Assembly (NCBI RefSeq): GCF_001949145.1
Contig: NW_019091662.1
Location: forward strand, 189,305 to 253,304
Direction of reading: 5' to 3'
Source of the DNA: Acanthaster planci
Taxonomy: Eukaryota; Echinodermata; Asteroidea; Valvatida; Acanthasteridae
DNA: 64,000 bases
The position numbers were made by a program, and so were the translations under genes. Below are positions 23,461 through 34,430 of the stretch, piece by piece. The notes beneath the pieces were generated by a model. It searched no databases. It had not been told where the DNA came from and saw only the letters and a list, made by a program, of their open reading frames with translations. Numbering within the stretch: the stretch's first letter is position 1; the number at the start of each line of letters is the position of its first letter.

Positions 23461-25509
23461 GTCATTAATTTGAATTATGGCGATTTTTGAAATGTTGAAC
23501 ATGTAGAAGATGTTTCGAAAATGAGGTGTCCGGCAGACAGTGCTAGCCCTACCCATGGAGGAAGGAACAGGCCTACCAGCATAATTATTTTTTAAAAGAC
23601 GAGGGCTTTAATGTCATATTAAACGTTCGGAAAATGATCACAATTTTTTGTCTTTGCAACAAAGTTGCTTTATTTGTAACCTTGGGGTATTTGAACATTT
23701 TGTATTGGAAATTAATTCTGTTGTCTGTTATCATTTGTGCGTATTTAATTCAGTGTGGCAATTTTTCCTTATGAATACAGAATAGATCACTAGCAGTGAC
23801 TAGGGACTTTTAGGGTGATAAATGGAGATTTAAGCTTGCGCATTGTTGGTAGGCCTAAATACGTACTCTGTTGCTTATTTTTGTTCAGATTTTTGCCGTA
23901 ACTTAACATAACTTAATGGCTGATAATGTATTACTGAAATGAAATTAAATATACTCTTCATTTTCTTCAATTACTTTGTATTAATCGGCAGATGACCTTT
24001 ACATTTGATACTGTAACTGCCCGGTAGTGATACACTTTTTCTCAAAACTTGCTACAAAACAAAAGACTACATCCAGCTGTAAATTGTTGTTTCCTGGATC
24101 TGCAGTCTGTGATAACAGCTCGTCGCCCTAATCTTGTGGTTGCATGAGAATGCCAGAGAGTTGTTTCCTTGTTGCCATTTCTGAGTATTAGTGTGTTTAC
24201 AGATTTACCCATTTGATCTTTATGCAAGATTTGAACTTTGGGAGAAACAGACTTCTTTTGTGGTTTAGGCCTACATTCAGGTTAAGTTTAAAAATTTAGT
24301 AACCTTAAATGCTGGGGGTTTTTTCAGGTCTCTCAGGAGATCTCAGCACTTGCCAAATCCAAATCCCTAAGAAATGGCCTTTCTGGTTCTGTGTAATAGA
24401 TTTAAAGATGCGAGTTAGCTAAGAAATAAAGGACAGGCCAAGTAAAACATTTGCATACATGGATCAAATTCTTCAAGCATGTAAAAATTTCAAAACTTCT
24501 GCATTCCTGGGTTAGTTGTAACCGTATACTCATGAGAAACTACTCGGTACTGTGTCCTCAAAAATATGATTTACTTTTGCTTTCACATGAGGTATATGAA
24601 CAAGACTGGTTTGTGGCTTCTTTTTTTATGGTAAATTAGGCCTAAACAATAACAGTATTTGTTTATGTAGCATATTTCTGTTGTTGGTATGATGTACATG
24701 TCTCCCGCCCAGTCAACGTCTTTCGAAGAAATTTTTCGTATTTCCCTCCAATCTATCATTAAAAATGATTGTACACATGAATTGAATGGTGGGTTTTGTA
24801 GGAAGAGTTTTTCTTTTGAAACTAATCAAAAAGACAGTGAACTAACTACAATGTACATTTTCATTTCAGAAGGCCAAACCTTAGCATGTACATGTAGTTT
24901 TAAAAGTTTCATTTCATCAAGATGAATGTTCTGTTGTGTAAGATAAAATATTTCAGAATGTCAATGTTACACTCAAAATCTACAACTTTGATAGAAAAAT
25001 AAGGCTCAGTGGCTACTTTTTAAACATGATGGGGAACAAGTAGAGCTTGATTGGGAGACGCTGGAAGAAGCATTGTTATTGAATTTACATTACTTACATC
25101 TTCTGTCCATGTTTGTGCTTGCTCTGTGCATTTTGGCCATCACATTATTTTCTGTGTGGGCAGTATGTTGTCAGTGTTTCATAAAGTGTTGGGAATTTTT
25201 CTGAAAATTGACCAAAATATGGGTTCTCTGTCAAGACGAGTGGAAGGTGATGGGTATCTGTTCTAATAAGTTATCTGAATAACAGGAAGACAAATTTTCC
25301 ATAGATTGTTCATTTCTCACATAAAATAATGCATTATCTATTTTTTCTTTCACCAAGGGTGGGATCTGATTCCTGAACGAAGCCCACATATGGCATAAAT
25401 GCCTTCAATATCGCCTCTATCAAGAAGGAGGTATTCCAAAAGTTAACTGTGGTTTCTAGAAGCTGTCTTGGTAGAATACCAGTGACTGGCTATCTCCATC
25501 CACACAGCA
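23461..25509 (+). other. Intergenic / 5' UTR interval of the WD40-SOCS gene
   Basis: AT-rich sequence without a recognised coding exon. A likely 5' UTR acceptor is CTATTTTTTCTTTCACCAAG ending at 25357, with a second weaker candidate (GGTTTCTAG) ending at 25459. Either could be spliced to the strong donor at 23456. The leader would contain short upstream ATGs. Confidence 0.4.
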
Positions 25510-25864
25510 ATGGGCAGCTCTTTGTCGGGGCACAAGAGACCCGCCCAGCGCAGAAGCAAGCGAGAGTTTCCATCCAGGCACTGGGTGCCCTACCCTCTGG
25601 GGCCCCCGAGGGGGAGAGGCGACCAGTCGGGCCGGGTGGTTAAGGCGGTAGACCTGACCAGCGTCCTCCAGCCCTGCGGCAACTTCTCCCATGTGCCAGT
25701 GGTCAGCTGGTGGGTGGACTGCGAGTTCCTGCCTTATGACGACTCCCGGCTGCTGACCTGCATTGCCCTGCACGACCTTGGGGGTCAGGGGTTGCCGCCC
25801 AACCTGCCTCCCTGCACCACCAATGGGGTTATTAATGTTTGGAACCTGGGCAAGCAGAACAGTG
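25510..25864 (+). CDS. WD40-SOCS gene, exon 1
   Basis: Encodes residues 1-118. It begins with the possible myristoylation signal, followed by a basic, arginine-rich stretch, then blades reading SHVPVVSWWVDCEFLPYDD, LLTCIALHDLGG and TNGVINVWNLGKQNS. The donor is AGTG|GTGAGA in phase 1. The exon is strongly GC-rich against AT-rich flanks. Confidence 0.82.
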
Positions 25865-28483
25865 GTGAGAATCAAGTGAAAAAAATTTCTGGGCTGAGAT
25901 TTCTATCTGCAAATTTGAATAATTTTTATAAAAGCTATATATATGTACAAATAAGCCAGATTTAGGGTTCACAAATCCTTAATGCTTTAAAAATACTCCT
26001 CTTGAGGACTTTGGCAGAAGATAAGACCAAGGAGACATTGGAAAGATACTTAAACAGTTCGTAAAATTTAAGTTCATATATTCATCAGATCGTAGAAAAA
26101 TTATTGGTTGTAGTTGATTGCTAGTTTTTGTATTTTGCTCTCTTTAATTGTATTTTTTTAATGAATTTGTGATCATTTTTAATTTTCTTTTCATAACCTC
26201 TTTATCATTTTTAAATTACACTTTTCAGTTATAAATTTGCAATTTAATTAAAGTTAATTAATGCTAATTCAATTTTATCAATCGTTTGTGATTTTCTTCC
26301 CTTTATTTTTTCTTCACAATTTGAATTTTTGTTTCGGTTTTTTAATTCTAATTTTTTATTCTGTTGTTTTCTCTGAAATTACTGTTTTGTTGTTCGTTTA
26401 CCAAGAAATGAAACAAACATGAAATTTTTCACAAAAAATGAATTAGAGAGGCAAATCCATGCCTCCTTTCTTCTCTCCCAAGTTCCCCCTCCCCTCCCAA
26501 CACCCAACATATGACCTGCATGTTCTCCTCATGCCAGTTTCTTCCTTGGCAGGGTGCACGACGGAAATCCACCGGAAGAGCAGCCTGCCGCACCCCCACT
26601 GTCAGATGGCGCCGGATGGCAGCTTCGTCTGTTACCTGGAATCTGGCGGCGTCATCATGCGCAGCATCAACAACGTGCAGCAGGTCTACAAGCGAGAGGC
26701 ATTTTTCAGGTATTCCATTTTCTTTTCTCTGTCCATATGATGTAGCAGTGTCCACTTCCTCGACTTAATCTCATTGGGGATGGGCAAAAACATCTAATAT
26801 ATATAGTTAAAGATCCTGATGCAAAATTACACCTTATACAATGCTTACCACGGTACCCGAGGCTCATCTGACCTGAAATTAACCAACCAACTCCGGCAAG
26901 ATTGGTGACCGAGCGCCAAGACATCTGCAACAGTGAGCAGGAGGTCTTAGGTTCAAGTTCCACCCAAGTTAGTATGTTTGTGAATCAATCTGTGGGGATC
27001 TAGCTGTTGGTTGCCACTCCTGCCAAATGGCCAATATTCACAAACTTGGCCTATAACCCTGATCAGCTGGAGAGAAAAACTGTATGTCTGGAAAAATGTG
27101 CATTTAGATAAAACTTTAATTGGCTGCTATTTGGTATTTGTCAGACACAACAATCAGCCTGCAGAAGTGAAAATTTGAAACAAAACAGGGGAGGGTACTA
27201 TGGTGCCACTACCTTAGCCAACACCCATTTGCATGATTGTGTCTATGCATGTACATGTATGTGTTCATTCAGTTGAAAGATATGTTGGCACATCACATGC
27301 CTTTCATGCTTAAAGCTCGATTTCTGGGTATGTGGACAATTGCATCGACAAGATTTATCTAATTATGCCCGTCGTGACGTGTATAGCACAGCCCCCATTG
27401 CAGTTCTAGAGGAGACCCTTCAGACCCAGTATTCTTCTTGTACTTTCTTTTAGAAGAGTCGTACTGGAACGTGGGATATTTTAAGTCAGGCCAATCCTGA
27501 AAAATGCTAGGAAAGATGGCTGCTGTATGGTGGTGGGTCGATCTGTTAAGGAGGATACAGCACATAGATTGCCAGAGATTTCTTTTCCTGTTTTTTTAAG
27601 GAACTAAAATGTTGTCCCTTGCAGGTATGGGATCTACCACTACTGCACTGTGTCTCCTGATGATAAGTACCTTGCTACCATCACAAGACAGAGGCATTGT
27701 TTCCAGCTCTACGTCTTCTCCATCCAACACTTTTACTCTTATAAGGAGGCCAATTGCCAAGACATCTTTCCAGAGTTCCAATGGGACAGACACAGCCGAG
27801 CTAACAATGAGCAGGTGGAGTGTCGCTTCTCGCCAGACAGCCAGATGATAGCGGTCAGCAGCTCCTCGGGTCAGCTCTTTGTGGCCAGGCGGTCTGGGCT
27901 GACCCTGTACCGTGCTGCCCTGCCCGGGGTGTGTGGGCAGCAGGCTAGCCTAGCCAAACCCCGCACCTTTGACTTTGATCCGCGCTTCGGCCATGAGGTC
28001 CTGGCTGCCTGCTGGTCGGACCAAATGCTCGTGGTGTGCAACCTCGAACGAGGGACTCTCGCCTGGAAGTCGCACCTGCCAATCTCACTCGGAAGTCCTG
28101 ACTGTTTGAAATACAACCCAGAGGGCACTACCCTGGCTGTGGCTGGGTCCCAGGCTAAGATTGGGCTGTTCCACTCCAGTAATGGGGAGGCCCTGGTCCT
28201 CCTGGACGGGGCCGATCAGTGCGTCCACTTTTCCATGAAACAGCAGCCGGCGTCGGGCTGCTATCCCACAGTTCTGCGGTTATCCTTCACCTACAATGCC
28301 TCCCACTTGGCAGCTGCCTCTACGGACGGCTTTGTGCGCATCTGGTGCCTCCCACGTATCTCCTCACTGCAGAGCCTGTGCCGGCTAAAGATCCTAAAGC
28401 ACGTTCCACTCGATACAGTTGGTAAGCTACCTCTTCCCAAGAAGCTGACGGACTACGTTCTCTGCAATCCCATGTGGTCTTGA
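25510..28483 (+). CDS. WD40-repeat protein with C-terminal SOCS box, 3 exons, 456 aa
   Basis: Exons 25510-25864, 26553-26709 and 27625-28483 join in phase (AGTG|GTGAGA, GCAG|GG; TTCAG|GTATTC, GCAG|G). An in-frame TGA lies upstream of the ATG, supporting this start. The N-terminus MGSSLSG fits an N-myristoylation signal (Gly2, Ser6). The middle has degenerate WD40-type strands such as GVINVWNL, CTVSPDDKYLATI, CRFSPDSQMIAVSSSSGQLF, LKYNPEGTTLAVAG and LAAASTDGFVRIWCLP. Residues about 418-449 are a SOCS box: BC-box SLQSLCRLKI (LxxxC) and Cul5-box KLPLPKKLTDYV. Known SOCS-box proteins use these to recruit Elongin B/C and Cullin-5 for ubiquitination, with the propeller holding the substrate. The layout recalls WSB1/WSB2, but the propeller sequence is not convincingly either, so no symbol is given. 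It is transcribed away from STK11. Confidence 0.88.
26553..26709 (+). CDS. WD40-SOCS gene, exon 2
   Basis: 157 nt between CTTCCTTGGCAG and GTATTC. Reads CTTEIHRKSSLPHPHCQM, then APDGSFVCYLESGGVIMR and SINNVQQVYKREAFF. The APDGSFVCY piece is a typical WD40 strand b-c signature. Confidence 0.88.
26881..27065 (+). mobile_element. Degraded tRNA-derived SINE
   Basis: CTCCGGCAAGATTGGTGACC, a decayed A box, is followed by AGCAGGAGGTCTTAGGTTCA and AGTTCCACCC (B box around 26949-26961). The same order occurs in the cleaner copy at 55417-55594, which shares the CCGGCAAG start and AGCAGGAGGTC. It lies in intron 2 of the WD40-SOCS gene. Confidence 0.6.
27625..28483 (+). CDS. WD40-SOCS gene, exon 3 with SOCS box and stop
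   Basis: 859 nt ending in TGA at 28481-28483. It carries most of the propeller and the whole SOCS box, about 285 residues without an intron. I see no AATAAA in the 2 kb after the stop; the first clear one on this strand is near 30916, so the 3' end is unresolved. Confidence 0.9.
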
Positions 28484-30371
28484 CCATGGGGCTATTAAAC
28501 AATCCAACAACGTGAGAGCAGATGCCACAAAAACCAGCCAAGAAAAGATTCTTGCCATTCATCGAAATTAATTTCATATCACAGTCAACGAATGCATGCA
28601 ACTTGGTAGCATGGAATGGGGTTTGAAAATCTGGACCAAGTGCGCGTGTTTATAAATTCTCAGCTCCACATTTTCCTGATTTACAAAGTTCATCTATTCT
28701 CAAGTCTGAAGAAAAGTCAGACTTCTTCTTGATATTCAATCAACAGTCAATCTTTTTTAGCAGCTGTTTCGGATATCCAGGTTATGACAGGCAGAGAAAT
28801 GGTTATGATGTGCAATTCCGTAATTAAATACGGGAGTATTTGTTCCCTTTAATGATTGAAGAATTCTTTATGTGTAATATGCAAACATACAGGTATTTGT
28901 ACAGAAAACCAAATAATGACAGTTTCAGCAGCTTGTATAGTGTACTACTCATATTGTGTTAAGGGGGGTGTTTTGAAACCTTAGAATTTTTGTTCATGTT
29001 GCCTCCAAGTTTTTTTTAAAAATTTATAATTTCTTTTAAAGCTTTTAGGCCCAAACAATGCGTGCTAAATACAGCTTAAATATGCAACAGTGGTGGAAGT
29101 GAGATACAAACACACAAGGCACAGGTTGTACATTTTCAGAGACAATTTGAAGTACATACTAGTAGTACATGATTGTCAAAAAATAACCTGGGAAAATTTT
29201 TGAAAATTGAAACACAGAAGCAAAATTTTGTTACAAAATGTGATGCACTCAACAGTTAACATAGGAAAGGGCCTTCTCCCCTTACATCTAATAACGTGCA
29301 ATTACGTGTAGATAGTGTACTGTACATTAGACAGGGTAAAAACAATAATGTGCTCCTTGCTGTTTTCTTGAGTGAACTAAATACAGTGTGCAATATTTGA
29401 GGAATGAGGATTATGGACCGTTTTCTTGCCCTGAAATGACTGTTTCCGAGTCCATATTCAAAGCATTTAAAATGTGGAAGCATAATATCAATGAGAAAAG
29501 AAAAAAAAAGGATTTATCGACATGAAACCAAAACTAAAACAGATTTAAATCCAGCCATCACACGTCAGAATGCAAGTCAACTCAGAACTCACGGTCAGAG
29601 AGAGAGGAAGCAATACCTTTTTCACAATTCATTAGATTATGCTTGTGATTCTAGACTGGAGAACATGTGACTGGTGAGCCTGGCAACTGACTTGCAATGC
29701 CTTGATTAGACCTCTTTTCGGGAGCAAGACTTGTTCAGTTCAAAGGAAGTTTTTGTATAGAATTTCCATCCCAGGCAAACAAACATGTCCATGTGCTATA
29801 AAATGTGCAACACTGGTAATGGATATTCTAAACATGTGTCTAGAAGCATAAATGCACAAATGAGCACACATGCTCAAATCATTATTTTGTGATGTCAATG
29901 ATTATAATGAATACCTTGTGCAACGACTCATGCCTGTTAAGTGCATGAATTGAACACTTTAACATAAACATGTAGGTCATGAAGCAAGTTTTAATCAAAA
30001 TGAAGTAGGATATGGGGCACACATCCTCCCCTCCCATGATACTAACATATTTTTTCCAAGAAACCTAGATAAACTGAAGCACACCCCATATGTCACATTC
30101 CTGAAATATTTTCCTTTTTTGTCTGACACTGGAAATCTTTCTTATTTTTCATTAGAATGCCGTGTTATCCACAAGGCACTGCCCCAAAAGATAACCTCCA
30201 GAAGATTGGATTTCCCAGTACATGTATCTAGTCATTTTCAATGAGGCTATAATTAACAATTGTCAGATGCCGTGATTAGAGATGTGGATAAAGGTTTAAC
30301 TTGGATGATTGGAACATGATGTGGTTTGCACAAGACAACTAATTGTCTAATGGAACTAATGGATCATTTTT

Positions 30372-30444
30372 ATGGGAAGCTGATCTGTCAGGCTGTTTGG
30401 ACGATGATTGTAATCCAAACAGCATGACAGATCAGCTTCCTATG
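30372..30444. repeat. Near-perfect hairpin, 27-bp arms
   Basis: GGAAGCTGATCTGTCA, one variable base, then GCTGTTTGGA is followed after about 12 bases by its reverse complement, with a single mismatch at the variable position. Weaker complementarity continues outward (TTTTTATG against CATAGGAAAA-like flanks). This could be the core of a foldback element or a transcribed hairpin; the sequence cannot decide. Confidence 0.7.
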
Positions 30445-30594
30445 AAAACGATTAATAACTGATCAATCCCATAGCAACAGCAGAGCAAAATATTCGCAGT
30501 TCTTTTGTGTAATCCCCAAGAAGCAGCATCCGATAATTACACATTTTACAGCTGAAAAACTGTCCCCACTATTATTTTCTAAAAAAAGTAAGAG

Positions 30595-31087
30595 ATGCTA
30601 ACTATACCCCCTTTGAGACTGATGCTCTTCAGTTTACTTGTACAGTATTGTGAAATGTGGAAAGTGCATTTAGCATGCCACAAGGTCAAACCAGGATGTA
30701 GGGTTATATGTTCACCTGCTTCGCACTTACAAACCACTCAAAGGGAAATTATTAACTGCATCCAAAAAGGCAGCAAATACAGCACATGTATGTCGTGCGA
30801 CCAAACAGTACTTCCTCATGTTCAGTTTCAGAAAGGCATCTCGGTCCAGTTAAGCAACATGTGCGACCATACATCATGCTCAGTGATAAACTATGAAAGT
30901 AATGGACAGTGTAGTAATAAATGGAGTATGTGAAAACTGTTCCTTGTGTAAGCCAGCCTGGTTTGAACCCGAAGATGTGATAAATTTATGCAGTGGAATA
31001 GATGAAGGGACAGACCAGGCTAGTGTTTATCGTAATGCAAATATGGAACGTGTTACTCATACATTTTTAAGTTCTTTATCAAGGTAG
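30595..31087 (+). other. Unexplained cysteine-rich open region (two overlapping frames)
   Basis: One frame (30595-30933) contains CHKVKPGCRVICSP, INCIQKGSKYSTCMSCDQ and MCDHTSCSV. A second frame overlapping its end (30893-31087) contains GVCENCSLCKPAWFEP and NLCSGIDEGTDQAS, then runs into a possible AAG|GTAGGA donor. The Cys spacing faintly recalls TNF-receptor-type modules, but the frames are not joined and I recognise no gene. It could be a decayed exon, an unannotated small gene or chance. Confidence 0.2.
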
Positions 31088-32189
31088 GAACCTTTTTTAA
31101 AGTTACGTTTTTACTTGCAAGACTTGTTGCATGCCTAAATGTTAGTCTTCGACCAAAATGTGAACCTGAAATAAAGTGAAATACTGGAGAAAAACAAAAC
31201 TCTTTTTATGTGTCATGTAAAATATATGTCCTTCAGTTCATTGGAAAGTAAACTGTTGAAAAAAAATGAAATTTGCCACAGGGAGAAAAATCTATTCTCC
31301 AAATTTGGGAATGCTACATCTTTACTGGGTAAGAATTCAAAAGTTTCTGAATAGATTAGCAAAAAATGCAAGGTCATCACAAAATGAAACCAAACCACTT
31401 GGTCGATGTACACTTGTATGATTACACCCACATTTTTATTTCTTTATTTCCTTCAGTACAACATATTTTACCAACTGTTTTCTTTGCATCATAAACAAAA
31501 AATATTCTGATAAGCATAAAAGTGCACAATAAGGGTGAATTAAAAAGCAACGGATATGACTCCAGATTGGTTTTTTTTTCTGTTAAGGTTATTTCACAGT
31601 TTGACCAAGTACATTCACCTCATCAGAAATACATTACAAAATAGAGTAGGGACAATCACAGATGGTTCGGGTGGGGGGGGGGCGATGTGACCCTCCCCAA
31701 CACTTCCTTTTTTTTACAAATAAAGGGAAAGTGGTGACTTGGAGAATGTTTCAATTTCATTTCTTCAAAAAGCGTGTAAAAGCCTTCCAAATGAGGTTTT
31801 ATTCCTCAGAAATGCCACAAAAAAGTTTCATAGAGAGATTTCCAGATTTTGGTCCTCTGACAATTTGGTTCTGAATCTCCCCCTGGGGACAGGTGCCAGC
31901 CTTTTGGTAAGAATGCACATTCACACCTTTTTTAACAAATCAAGATTTGGGTTTGAGACACAGACAGGTTGGCAAGGCTTGTATGAATTTTCAGAGCTCC
32001 AGGCCTAACTTCAAGTTGACAAAAAAAGTTCTATGCAAATTGACTCAACAAAAAAAAACAGAGTATAACTGACCAAAAGCAACAAACACAGCTTGATCTT
32101 TCATCCTGCTTCCTTGGAAAACTTTCTGGAACAAGTAACATGGTGTGCTTACAAGCCCTATGAGATATATTCAGGAATATTCTTAGGCC

Positions 32190-32330
32190 GAGTCTAGATT
32201 ACTTGGCTATGGCTGAAAGTGATATGTGGCCTATGGAAGCTGCCAGCTAACGGCAAAATTTATTTTCCACAGGCACATGTATTATTCTCATCCTTAGCCA
32301 AATAAATTAGTACATGGCTAGACTCTGGCA
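32190..32330. mobile_element. Small MITE-like inverted repeat
   Basis: GAGTCTAGATTACTTGGCT at the left is matched by a reverse-complement end, CATGGCTAGACTC, preceded by AGCCAAATAAATTAGTA. The unit is about 140 bp with imperfect 15-20 bp terminal arms. No open frame. Confidence 0.45.
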
Positions 32331-34280
32331 GGAGAGCAGTGTATCTATAGGGCCCCAAGTAGTCTTGCTTCAAGATGTTATTGATATGATATGTGGTTCA
32401 CCACCCAAGACATTTTCATCAGCCCCTTCAATGCAAATGTTTGACATAGTAAAGTCACAGTGGCCCCTGGTAGTGATGCCAATTTTGTTGGGTTATCAAA
32501 TGAACGTACAGCTGTGAATTGAAATAAGACAACACAGCTCTTTCGGGAACAGCCATGAGGTACATGTAAAAGGTTGGCCCGATGGACCCAATTGACAGTT
32601 TCAGAAAAATAACATTTTGGCACTGCTCCAGAACACTTCTGGAAACAGGTGATTTCACTCTCTGTATCTGCTTCCTATTTCACTCCTATTCACTAATCAT
32701 TTGGTGTACATACATGTACCTCACAGATTGGCCCACTAATTAAACCAAAATCTTGTATTTTGAATGCTTACATCAGGACTCTGGTTTTGCCATCTTGTCG
32801 ACAGCACGTACAGAATTACTTGGGAAACCCACACATTTTGATTACTGTCTTGTAGATTTATTTACAATACACGGCTGGACAATGCAAAGCAAACAGATTA
32901 GGACACGAATGTTCTTCAAAGTTATGCTTCATTTTGATGGAGTCTTTGGGACAAGCAGCAAAACCAATCTGAGAACAATTCTGATACCACTTGCAAAGCA
33001 GTTAGGTGGGAACAGTACATCCTTTCAGGATTTCATTATGGGACGATTGTCCCTGCGTATTTCTGGAAATGCTAGCAGGCCCAATATTGCTTAACATCAC
33101 TGCTTTGGCTAGTAAATCATCTTTGGCTAGTGAATGTATATTCACACATGATTGGCAAGGTAGTATTAACAACATTTTTTCATCAAGAACATGCAATGGC
33201 ACTGTACAAGAATGTGCACAGTGAAAGCAGGGGTGTGTGTAAACACTGTCTGGGCCACCTGGTTCTGGAATTGACATCACAGCTGTGTACTTCAACTCTC
33301 TAAGTATTTTTCTTCCTGAAACCTCCAAAATCCTCCTCTGTATGGGAAACCAACCACTAAAAATCTTTGTGCTTGCTTTTCAAGAAACATCCAATTCCAT
33401 GTAATAGTGGCAAGGCTCCAGGAGGATTTTGAAGGATAGCATATGGCCACTGTAAATGAATTGCAGTCCCTTTGCTGACTCTACTGCATGCATCTCAGCA
33501 GTGTAACCGCTGATCCGAAGTTGATATATATCAGAAAGGATCGAATTTGAAGCATTCCATACATTTACAACCCAATGTGGTAACCTTATTTCATTCAAAA
33601 GATTGGTACCGTACAAGATATCTATACTGATCAGTTTCTTGATGGACAAAAATGCCCACTCTGCAAAAAAATGTAGCTACATCACTGAGTGGGTTGGTAT
33701 AAATTGATGGCACACACAGTATCCGCTATGAGTGGGAACAATAGAGGGGGTGTTTTTACATTATTAGAAACAAAAGTCCTTAGGTGAAGGAGTCACCACT
33801 TGCTTGCACAGGTTTATGCAAATTTGGCACAGCATGTGGTGAGTATTAAGGCACATCCATTTACTGTATGAATGTACATGTGGGGGTCTTCCCATGTGCA
33901 CCAAGTAATTGCACAATTTGTGATGAAAAACTTCCTACCAACCAGTGTCTTCTGCACCGGCGACGGTTCACTTCAACTTGGCATGGATAACAAAATATAT
34001 GGATCACAGTTTACTGACCACTTTTCTACAATCGCTCACTTATTCAAATTGCTGGAAATCATGCAAGTGGGCCATGGAAGGCATCAACTGTCAATTTCCC
34101 AACAAGTAATCTCAGGTGCCTACATATCAGTATGTCAGATACCAATGTCTAACCTCAATGAATTATCCCACCAAAGGTATTACCAATTATAATATTTGCT
34201 ATCTCACACAGTATGTGGTAAAAAGAATCATGTCATGGAACTCTGAGCATAATCAACATTGCCTTTTTGGGGGGTCAGCT

Positions 34281-34430
34281 CATGAATCTGACACCTCATA
34301 GGTCTGACGCCTCGTAAGTGTGAAAAATACGTTTAAAAAAAGTCCATAAGTCTGACGCCTCATAAGACCGACGATTCTTTATGGGTTTATTTCGGCCTAT
34401 AGATCTGATGCCTCATTAGTCAGAAAATTC
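34281..34430. repeat. Degenerate tandem motif (TCTGACGCCTCATAAG)
   Basis: Variants of TCTGACGCCTCATAAG appear at least five times: TCTGACACCTCATAGG, TCTGACGCCTCGTAAG, TCTGACGCCTCATAAG, a partial GACCGACG, and TCTGATGCCTCATTAG. The spacing is irregular, so this is a decayed or interspersed array rather than a clean satellite. Confidence 0.7.
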
